A stretch of 64,000 nucleotides of DNA from NCBI GenBank assembly GCA_034359265.1, contig CP136895.1, forward strand, positions 50,176,001 to 50,240,000, given 5' to 3'. The stretch is from Canna indica. Lineage: Eukaryota > Streptophyta > Magnoliopsida > Zingiberales > Cannaceae. The translations under genes and the position numbers were made by a program. This document shows positions 56,530 to 64,000 of the stretch, piece after piece (the stretch's first letter is position 1; each line of letters opens with the position of its first letter). The notes under the pieces are model-generated. The model did not search any database. It saw nothing but the letters and a program-made list of their open reading frames with translations, and was not told the origin of the DNA.

Positions 56530-58200
56530 TGTTGGCATAAGGTTGTTTTCTACCTTGGTCTTAATCTCGGTTTTGATGATAACAAACATGGAACTAATGA
56601 TTTCATGGAGAGTTATTTTCAGGTTCTATATCGGTTAGCGCACAATGTCCCCGATTGGAAAAATTAAAGAAATCAGAGAAATCGGTAAGGACGCTTGTCA
56701 ACGCTTAGGATTCTTCAGAAAGTTAGAGTTTAGATTTAAGGTGTAAGTCTAGAATGTAATGTAATCCTCTTTATGATGCAAAGAACCCAAAAACTAAACC
56801 CGAACCCCAAAACATGAAAACCCGAAAACCGCCCTGAAATTCACTAAGCCTAGGGAGCTCCTTGGAGGGCTATATGACCTAGACACTTTCTTGACCCCAA
56901 AAATGGTGGTAATTGTTCCTTGGGTAGAAACTAGATAACGAGATATTTTTAAGGATTTTTTAGAAGCCTTTAGCCTACCCATATTTGAACCAGGAGATTA
57001 GGAAATTTTTGTTTTCCGAAAATTTGTACTAGACCCCAAAAACTAGATTTTGATTCTTAAGATTTTTTATTTTTTAGATATTTTTATTGAATCCAAATGG
57101 GGGGTAATCCTTATATAATATTTATGTTTTAAAGTTATTAAAGTTATTAATAATCCAGACTGATTTTTCCAGTTTCGATAAATTGGTCGATCGGTCAGTC
57201 GACCGAATAGGGTTGAAAATTAGCAGTAGCCAATTCGGTCGATCGAGCGGTTGACCGAATAGCAGAGAAGCTAAAGTGCGATTAAGTCGGTCGACCGAAC
57301 AGAGCGACAGAAGTACAGAAAGCCAGCGGTCGCTGGGCAGTCGATCGGTCGATCAATCGACGATCGACCTTCAAGCGATCGAACGGCGTTCAACGGGTAA
57401 AAAAATGCACGTTGAAGAGCCGTTCCTTGGAGGGGTTATAAATACCCCTCTCCAACCTTCATTAACTTCACTTAACAATCAATCCAAGCCTCCATTGAGC
57501 CATTCTTGATCATTCTCAAAGCATTTCTTGAGTCATCCCTTTGATAACCCTAGTTTTCATGATACATCCTTGATCTTGCCTTCAAGCTTTGAACGATTCA
57601 TCATTGAGACATCAAGAGGAACTAGGACTCGTGTTTGGAGCTAAGTATTTGTTGTATTATTTATTTGCTCCATTATTTATGTATTTTTTTGATTTATCTC
57701 ATTGTATTTGAGCTTGTGAAGACCTAGGTTGTTAGATCTTGAAATTGGGTGGTAACCTTGGTGTTTAAGGTTTAAATCCACCGGTGTAAACATAGTTTGC
57801 TAGAATTAGTTCTTGTTGTCCTTAGGATTGAGGTGGGAGAGTGCTCTTAGTAGGAAGGTGGAGACTTCCGAGTGTAAGTGCCTTCGGTTTGAGAGCGGAG
57901 ACTCTCCGGTGAAAATGTCCTCGTTGTAAAGGAAACAAGATAATCTAATAAAGCTTAGTTTGGAAATCCTAAGCGGGGTGCTTAGGTAGTGGAGTAGGCA
58001 TTGAGGCCGAACCACTACAAATAATTGTGTTTGCATTGTCTCATTTGAGTTTGCTTAATTTCCTTACTTATTGCTTCTGCATTGAATATTAGAATTGTGA
58101 ATTGCCTAAGTTGTAAGAAACGATTAAAACGGAATTAAGCGATGAGATTTAGTTAACACACTATTCACCCTCCCCCTCTAGTGTGGCAATTTCCCCAACA
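56530..58200 (+). repeat. el5 3' LTR
   Basis: 1671 bp, the longest LTR of the family here, TGTTGGCAT...CCCCAACA. TATA box TATAAATA at 57437. GGTCGATCGG/GGTCGACCG palindromes lie at 57180-57390, upstream of the TATA box. An extra segment of about 400 bp near 56760-57170 is not seen in el2 or el3. Confidence 0.85.
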
Positions 58201-59219
58201 GGAATGTTGACGATAATATACTGTATATCGATTGTCTTTGCTTTTGGCTAAAAGTTGAATGTCGCCCTAAGCCATATGGCTCCATGGACATCAACCTCTC
58301 TCCTGAGAAGCCTACCGGGTCTCCTTTGCACGGTGTGAGCGAGGCTTATGTTAATTGCATTTTCTCAAATGTATAGTAGAAAAGAATGTCAGTCGAGCTC
58401 CCTTCGTCGACAAGAACCTTTTTAATGATGAAATTTCTTGCAATCATAGAAATTATGACCGGGTCGTGTAGATTCTGCTTAGTTCCTTATAAGTCGGATT
58501 CGTAGAATGATATTATCGAGGTTTTGAGGATAGGTCGGCATGGGTGAGTAGCGTGATCAACTTACATGATCGCCCAAAGAGACCTTTTCCTGGCCGAGCT
58601 TGACTCTCCGCCTCCCGTGAATCTGCCAGCGATGTAGTCGATGACCCCTCGGGACTCATTTTCTTGGTTGCGCTCCTTTTGGGACCTCGGGGGTGTTCGG
58701 CTTCACCGTCAAGGGTCGCGACTCCTACTCTGACCTCTCTCTTTCCTGTGATGAAGATATTTATCAAGGTGTCCCTTGCGGACTAAATCTTTGAGTTGGT
58801 CTCCTAGCATTACACACTCCTCAGTAGTGTGTCTGTAAGTGTCATGATATGCACACTTCTTGCACGTGTCGGCATTAGGCAGCAACTTTTGCTTTCCTGC
58901 ATTGGCAGGGTACTTGATAAGTTTCAGGAGGTAGATGTCTCAGAGGATGGTTTCCTTCTTGGTGTTGAGGGGGCTGTGCCTTTCGAAATGGGCACTTGGG
59001 TGAGGTTGTGACCTCGGTCCCCTGCCATTACCCCGCTCGTGCTGACTGGGATCTTCAGTTCTTCTGTCTTTCTTTTTGGACCTTTTGTCCTCGACCGTGG
59101 CTTTGAGGTTCTTCCAGTCGATATTCTTTGCTTCTCGGAGATCTTCCATTTTTATACACTACAATTATGCAGTCATATCTTTCGGCTCAGTTAAGGCGAT
59201 TTGGTCGGCGAAAGGCCCG
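58201..59219 (-). pseudogene. Tat B Gag C-terminus and protease start
   Basis: From right to left: a linker (KYIKMEDLREAK-like, here CIKMEDLREAKNIDWKNLKA), a Lys/Arg-rich stretch, the zinc motif CAYHDTYRHTTEECVMLGDQL followed by VRKGHLDKYLHH (about 58860-58770), and at the left end KTIDIQYIIV, the strand before the ILGRP motif of the protease. Frames shift several times. Confidence 0.75.
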
Positions 59220-59227
59220 GGTTTTAG

Positions 59228-59827
59228 TAGGGGTGACCAAAATTTACTAATTAACCGAATTAACCGATTAACCAACCGAACCGAACCGGAATTAGTCAAA
59301 TAGAATTTTCTGAATAATTTTCTGTTCGGTTAACGGTAAAAAAAAATTATGTTTTCGATTTTCGATTTGGTTCAGTAAATTAACTGAATACTATATATAA
59401 TATATATAAATTAACACTTATAATATGTAACTTTGTTTGTCCCGATGGTTAGAGAGGTATTTTTTCAACTTAGTTGCCCAGGTTCAAATCCTAGTTGGTG
59501 CTATTATAATTATTTTATCTTCTATAAGTTATATAATCATTGGTAGTCAAGCATAACTTAATATTGTGGTTTGCTAAGTTGGTTAGAGTGTTAAATGTAT
59601 ATGTGAAAGGTGTTGGGTTTGAAGTTGTGTAGTTATATTTAAATTTTTTTAAAAAAAATTGGTGAATTCGGTAAATTAACCGAACCGAACCGAAAAATTT
59701 GGTTAACCGAAACAAATTAACCGAATTTTTTGGTTCGGTAAATGGTTAATCCAATTTTTTTTTTTCGATTCGTTTAACTGATGGTTCGGTTCGATTAATA
59801 ATCGAACCGAACCGTTGCTCACCCCTA
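59228..59827. mobile_element. Non-autonomous hAT element (600 bp)
   Basis: Terminal inverted repeats TAGGGGTGACCAAAA and, on the other strand, TAGGGGTGAGCAACGG. Perfect 8-bp target duplication, GGTTTTAG (59220-59227 and 59828-59835), diagnostic of hAT. Inner ends are rich in AACCGAACCGAA on both strands, making a large imperfect hairpin. The centre has tRNA-like A and B boxes and no protein-coding capacity. Confidence 0.92.
59437..59501 (+). repeat. tRNA-like segment inside the hAT MITE
   Basis: A-box-like TGGTTAGAGAGG (59446-59457) and B-box-like GGTTCAAATCC (59481-59491) at tRNA-like spacing. A second, weaker pair follows (GTTGGTTAGAGTG near 59580; GGGTTTGAAG near 59612). The acceptor ends do not pair well, so it is a relic and not a tRNA gene. 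Confidence 0.5.
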
Positions 59828-59835
59828 GGTTTTAG

Positions 59836-60138
59836 CCCGTGTTGGATGCAGAAGAGCTCGATCTATGGGTCGAGGTTGAGAATTTCGGTCGCTATGGCTT
59901 GTAACCTGTTCAGGTACTTTCTCAGGGGCTCATGTTGCCCCTGCCTAACATAGTGGAGGGTAGGTCCTGTCTTGTGATACACTCGCGACGTAGTGAACCG
60001 GCTAAGGAAGACGCAGGAAAGATCGTCGAAAGCGTGAATTGATCCTGGTGGGACGGAGGCGAACCATAATAAGTTTTTCCCTAGGAAGGACGGGAAGGCT
60101 CTACAAAGTGCTGAGTTGGTTGCTCCGTGATAGAGCAT
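59836..60138 (-). pseudogene. Tat B Gag core domain
   Basis: Frame MLYHGATNSALCRAFPSFLGKNLLWFASVPPGSIHAFDDLSCVFLSRFTTSR...SLR-type segment HEPLRKYLNRLQAIA, the Retrotrans_gag domain. It continues beyond the hAT MITE at 59219. The upstream 60139-60335 is untranslated or unreadable. Confidence 0.82.
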
Positions 60139-60339
60139 CGTGGTTCAGAATGTCGTAAGGTGTAGCATATGGTAGGTAGCTCACTTTTCAGTGTGAGACG
60201 AGTTGTCATGATGTGCTTGGCGAAGGGCCCTGTGTCAAGGTGGGAGGTAGCCTCAATTTATTGAGCCTTTGGATCTTCGCCATTTTTTGGTCGAGGGGTG
60301 CTAGAGACCTTGTCTCGAAGGACAGTGACTGGCCTTCTT

Positions 60340-60485
60340 CTTTAGTCTGTCTTGGGTCTGGCTCAAGGGTATAGTTGGGCAGAGCCCCCTGAATGGGGTC
60401 GCGCGATTTGGTTCAAGATGAATGATGTGCGCTGCTGGGTCTAAGCCGACCGAACGCAATAATTTCAGTCTGGTCCAATTGTCAT
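60340..60485 (-). repeat. Tat B 5' LTR fragment
   Basis: About 145 bp nearly identical to 51712-51860. Both ends are abrupt; the remainder of the LTR and the primer site are lost. Confidence 0.7.
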
Positions 60486-60519
60486 CAAAATAAAGAATGA
60501 GACCTAGGTTGCACCCTTA

Positions 60520-60843
60520 GGCCAATACTATCTGCATCCTTCTAGCCTTTATGCCAATACAAGACCTGGAGGTATAGCAACTTGATGTAAAGATGGCTTT
60601 CCTACACGATGACTTGAAAGAATAAATTTAAATGGAACAACCATAAGGGTTCGAGGAGAAAAAAAAAGTTAACTACATATGCTTCCTCGAAAAGTCGAGG
60701 TCAAGTAGTCTCCAATACAATGGTATAAAAAGTTTGATCATTTTATTCTCAGTGTTGGTTTCAACATATCATCATTTGATTGTTGTGTCTATTTAAAGAA
60801 ATCAATTAACTTCATGATCTATCTACTCCTTTATGTTGATGAC
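60520..60843 (+). pseudogene. Copia reverse transcriptase relic
   Basis: The plus strand reads QLDVKMAFLHDDLKE, MEQP-GFEE, QWYKKFDHFILSVGFNISSFDCCVYLKK and IYLLLYVDD, the central copia RT motifs, with at least four stops. It breaks exactly at YVDD, where the LTR of copia B starts, so copia B inserted into it. Confidence 0.8.
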
Positions 60844-61831
60844 AGTATATGTCTCTATGGGAACTTCTGTTAACGGTAGTTGAATAGGACGTTGCAATTG
60901 CTATTGCAACAGCCACTAGTAGCAAAGTAAGAACCAAAACAAAAACACACACAAACACAAGAGGTTTGTTTACGCAGTTCAATGACAAAATCAGTCACTT
61001 AATCTATGGGGCACTCACCGGACAGATGTCTAATCCACTCTCTATAAGTACAATTTTAGTCCTTGGGATTTCACACCCGAAATCCGACTACCAGTACTAA
61101 AGTGAATTGGAAATAACAAAAAACCTATTTGCTATTACAAGTACATATCAACTTGCCTCTCTATGACATCCCAGCCATAGAATTCTGTCCTCCACACAAC
61201 CTTGTGTTGTAGCGAGTTATCAGCCCGAAATCATCTTCTCTTGAAGATAAGAAATGTAGATTGTTGTTGTTGTGCACTTAGCAGTCTCAACTCCTCTCAA
61301 TAACTGGCAACACAATGTTCGTGCATGGAGAGAGATGCAGATTAGATCTTTTCATTAGAATTTATACGAGACAACTGAAAGAACTGAATCAATGATGTTC
61401 ATAACTATTTTGTTTAATGAACCCATTAGTTTAACAACCAACAGTCATCAGTTCAAAACAAATAGAAGACACTTAACTCCTAAAGACCATAAAGATCCAA
61501 AGAGTAACACTCAAAAATATTTAAAGAGGACCTCATCTCTAAAAGTTATTCGTGCAAATAAAAAGTTAAGAATGATTAAAAGATCTTAGAGACAACAAGG
61601 ATAGTCATCATTAATAATGCAGACCAAGAGTTGATGATCTTTGTAGGAAACAAAAAGTCCTCTTTTTGTACTGCATCCTTGACATGAAATTCATAGGTTG
61701 CTGGAGAAGTTGAGGCTATCTTCACATAGTTGAGACTGTCCTCAATACGAGGAGTTCCTCATAGTTAAGACTGAGATCATACTAGAATACTTTTGTCAAA
61801 TATAGCCAACATACAAAGACCAACTCTAACA
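60841..61831 (-). repeat. Copia B 3' LTR
   Basis: 991 bp, matching both LTRs of copia A. Its intact right edge with the adjoining polypurine tract shows what copia A has lost. Confidence 0.87.
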
Positions 61832-62401
61832 TTCTCCCCCTTTGGCTTATTTGGCAAAAACCCAACCTGTCATAGTCAATTTCAAAAAGACAGATAACAA
61901 GAGAGTAGATTCACAGACAAGCAAACTAACTATCAAAATATAATTAACAATTCAGAGAAACTATCCAGCCATCATAGAGTTAGAGTCATAACCACCATAG
62001 TCACAGCAAGAAAATACAACAAGTCAACCGGTCAATAGACCAAACTCAACCAAACAAGATAGAAGTTTTAAGGAACCATCCACTATGGCCAGTTGCAATT
62101 ATGAGACACCCTATTTATCTCCCCTTTTTTGCCCTAATAAGTTAAAGGAGAGAAAGCAGACACTCAGAGTACTCAGGACTGGACGAATGAGAGACCCTTC
62201 TAGAAAACAGAGATGCAGAACCTACAGAACCTACAGAACCAGCTGTGAAATATTCAATAATCTTCTTCTCAATGAAGATTACCTACAGGTGGAGCTAAGC
62301 CAAGGACACATGTGTTTTAAATAGGTCATCACGAATAGCTCTTTCAGTTATGGATGAAGAAGCCGGATAGAGGTCCAAGGATTTGGATGCAAGAGCTGAA
62401 G

Positions 62402-62923
62402 TTACAACAGCAAAAGTTGGAACAATGATCGTTTCAAGTCTTGCATCAGCAATTTATCTGCTTCAGATACAGTTTCAACTGTGACTATCTTAGTCGTAAA
62501 AACTGGAGAAAACAAAGGAGGTCCAGTCTTTCTTGGAATTGAGTCAAGCTCTTCATCAACAACATCAAAATTAGTACCAATATATACTATTTTAGAAGAA
62601 TCATCATGAAAAATAGAGCCAAAAGAAATATTGACTTCATCTTTACCCTCCCCCTCATGACCAAGAATTTGAGATAGGGATTTGAGGGTTTTAGATGTCA
62701 TACATCTACCATTTCTTCTTAGAGGATGGTCAGAAGCTCTTCTCCTTGATTTCTTTCTCAGATTTTGACCTTGAGAGGTAAAAGGTGGAGATAATTTATT
62801 ATGAGACGAAACTGGAACATTTGTTTCTATCTTCTCAGGAGGATTTGAGAACACCATTTCCTTTGCCAAGTAAGCATTCATCTCTTTCACAAAACTCATC
62901 TTGCTAATTTTACCTCCCATCAT
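62402..62923 (-). CDS. Extra 3' ORF of SIRE-like copia B, function unknown
   Basis: An open frame of 173 codons starting MMGGKISKMSFVKEMNAYLAKE. It is polar and Lys/Ser-rich in the first half (NLRKKSRRRASDHPLRRN) and more acidic in the second (DVVDEELDSIPRK). No signal peptide, membrane segment or known motif is visible. The stop at 62402 is probably premature: the following sequence, in another frame, still reads TSALASKSLDLYPASSS, IRDDLFKTHVSLA and KKIIEYFTAG, which copia A also has. Conservation between the two copies at protein level suggests that it was once a real gene of the family. It lies between RNase H and the 3' LTR. Confidence 0.5.
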   Translation of the reverse strand: MMGGKISKMSFVKEMNAYLAKEMVFSNPPEKIETNVPVSSHNKLSPPFTSQGQNLRKKSRRRASDHPLRRNGRCMTSKTLKSLSQILGHEGEGKDEVNISFGSIFHDDSSKIVYIGTNFDVVDEELDSIPRKTGPPLFSPVFTTKIVTVETVSEADKLLMQDLKRSLFQLLLL

Positions 62924-63346
62924 TGAATCTTCTGATTAAATAGATGAGAGGTAGACAAGAGGACGCTTGAAGAGCAAAAATGTCGGTTATTTTTCAAGAC
63001 AGTGAACCGAGTTGCAACGTTGGGAGGACATAAATCTCATATATCCAAATCCTCATAAATAGCACCCTCTCGCCGAAATGAGGGACTTAAAAAAATCTTC
63101 AATGAGCCATAAGAGGAGAGTTGAAGGTACAAAACGCCTACCGAAAACAATAATGAGGGACAATAAATTGAGAAAAACTTTAAATTAATTGAAAGACTCT
63201 TCCATTATTCTACTATCCCATAAAAGTTGCATCATATAACATAGTCCCAGAGTAGATCTCTACTATCTTTGTGAAGATATCTGCAACCTGTTTATCTGTA
63301 GGAATGTATTCTAGTTGCAACTCCTTTCTTTCGTCTAGCTCCCTGA

Positions 63347-64000
63347 TAGGGTTTTCCAAAATTCGGGTTACACCGAACCGAACCAAAAAATTGAATCGAA
63401 ATGGTTCGGTTTGGTTTGAACAGTATTAGGTTCGGTTCTTGACTCGAACTGAACACGAATATTATGTTCGGTTCGAATCTGGATCCCCAATTCCGGGAAC
63501 CGACCCGAACTGAAAACTGAACTAATTTTTTTTTAAATAAATATTTTAAATCATTGCAAAGGACTCCATGGTTTAATGGATAAGGTGTTGGTTTATGGAA
63601 CTAGAGATTCTGGGTTTGATCCCTAGTGGAGTCCAGTTGCACTTTTTATTTTATTTTATAAATTTCCAAAAATATTTCAAAAATTCAAATTTTAGGAACT
63701 ATTTTGTGATATTTTGATAATTCAAATTTTAGGAATTATTTTGTGTAGTGTGAAGAATTAAAATGATTTTGTTTTGCTCATTTGCAATGAAAACAAACTG
63801 AGTATTTCTAAACACTAGAACCGAATTGCACATTAATTCTTAATTAATTTCAGTAGTAAATGTATTTTTTTTAAAATAAGAAAAAGAAATTCCAACTTCA
63901 TTGTCTACTGTTTGGATCGAGCACACATGTAGGACAATTAAATGATCTTTGACTTTCGATACATATTTAATTGGAAGATTCAAACAAAAAAATATTTCGT
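63347..64000. mobile_element. GAACCG-rich element with a tRNA-Arg-like segment, right end not seen
   Basis: Starts TAGGGTTTTCCAAAATTCGG inside the RNase H of copia B and is rich in GGTTCGGTT/GAACCGAACC, like the hAT MITE at 59228. The terminus is hAT-like. The other end and a target duplication are not found within the window, so class and length are uncertain. Confidence 0.45.
63562..63634 (+). pseudogene. tRNA-Arg-like sequence
   Basis: GACTCCA pairs with TGGAGTC (7-bp acceptor stem). A-box TGGTTTAATGGATAAGG, B-box GGTTTGATCCC, and a T-arm follow in the right order over 73 nt. Most bases match plant tRNA-Arg(ACG) as I recall it, but the anticodon loop reads TTATGGA, giving ATG where ACG is expected. 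It looks like a captured or retroposed tRNA copy. Confidence 0.65.

Larger units (their letters stand above)
53966..58200 (+). mobile_element. el5: 5'-truncated gag-only SIRE-like element
   Basis: Starts in the last codons of gag (SNPQGPK...VPKVSCSF, stop near 54065), followed by the conserved block, hairpin 2, the polypurine tract AAAAGGGGAGAT and a complete 3' LTR (56530-58200). The 5' LTR and nearly all of gag are missing. The left boundary is a deletion junction with Tat B sequence; the right boundary meets the Tat B protease gene. Confidence 0.83.
51376..60485 (-). mobile_element. Ty3/gypsy Tat-lineage element B, pol deleted
   Basis: The 3' LTR on the left (from 51376) and a fragment of the other LTR at 60340-60485 share GTCTGGCTCA(G/A)GGGTATAGTTGG and GAGCCCCCTGAATGGGGTCG. 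Between them on the minus strand are gag (60138-58740) and the start of the protease (58330-58201). Left of el5 there is only a plus-strand ORF relic, so protease, RT and integrase are missing. One deletion with end-points in el5 and in this element explains the loss. Confidence 0.7.
60841..63346 (-). mobile_element. SIRE-like copia element B, 3' part only
   Basis: Comprises the 3' LTR (60841-61831, TGACAG...CTAACA), the polypurine tract (minus CCAAAGGGGGAGAA beside the LTR), the extra 3' ORF and the last codons of RNase H (about 63230-63346). It is the same family as copia A. The rest of pol, gag and the 5' LTR are cut off at 63347 by the next element or lie outside the window. Confidence 0.85.

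Overview
The window is nuclear DNA of a flowering plant: introns, microsatellites, iMet-primed LTR retrotransposons, CACTA and hAT elements. The GC-rich reading frame of the one host gene leans towards a monocot, but this is weak. Almost everything is a nest of transposable elements (TEs). The single convincing host gene is an intronless CC-type glutaredoxin of the GRXC9/ROXY19 kind on the minus strand at 8075-8593, with a promoter full of TGACG cores.

Layout. 293-4542 is a complete but internally deleted CACTA transposon with a perfect ACC target duplication. 4543-9809 is intergenic DNA around the glutaredoxin. 9810-10077 is a MITE. 10081-29838 holds Ty3/gypsy Tat-lineage DNA on the minus strand (two adjacent LTR-like copies, a 75-bp tandem array, integrase, RNase H, RT and protease remnants), split by two gag-only elements, el1 (14465-22172) and el2 (23129-28683). 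29839-51272 is a chromovirus of the Tekay/Del kind on the minus strand, split by gag-only el3 (33181-38361, plus), a SIRE-like copia element (39205-47300, minus) and a solo LTR, el4 (49416-50658). 51376-60485 is a second Tat-lineage element, split by the truncated el5 (53966-58200) and by a hAT MITE (59228-59827). 60487-64000 holds a copia RT relic, the 3' part of a second SIRE-like element, and the start of another GAACCG-rich element that carries an Arg-tRNA-like sequence.

The most distinctive system is the family el1-el5. These LTR retrotransposons have SIRE-like ends (iMet primer site, GGGGGAGAT polypurine tract) and a gag ORF but no visible protease, integrase or RT. Where complete they are bounded by 5-bp target duplications. 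Downstream of gag they share a block of about 100 nt with a UUCG-loop hairpin, and further on a 9-bp-stem hairpin with one covarying base pair. They presumably depend on the enzymes of an autonomous SIRE-type relative, and the SIRE-like copies in the window are candidates for that lineage. All family assignments come from reading motifs; no database search was run.
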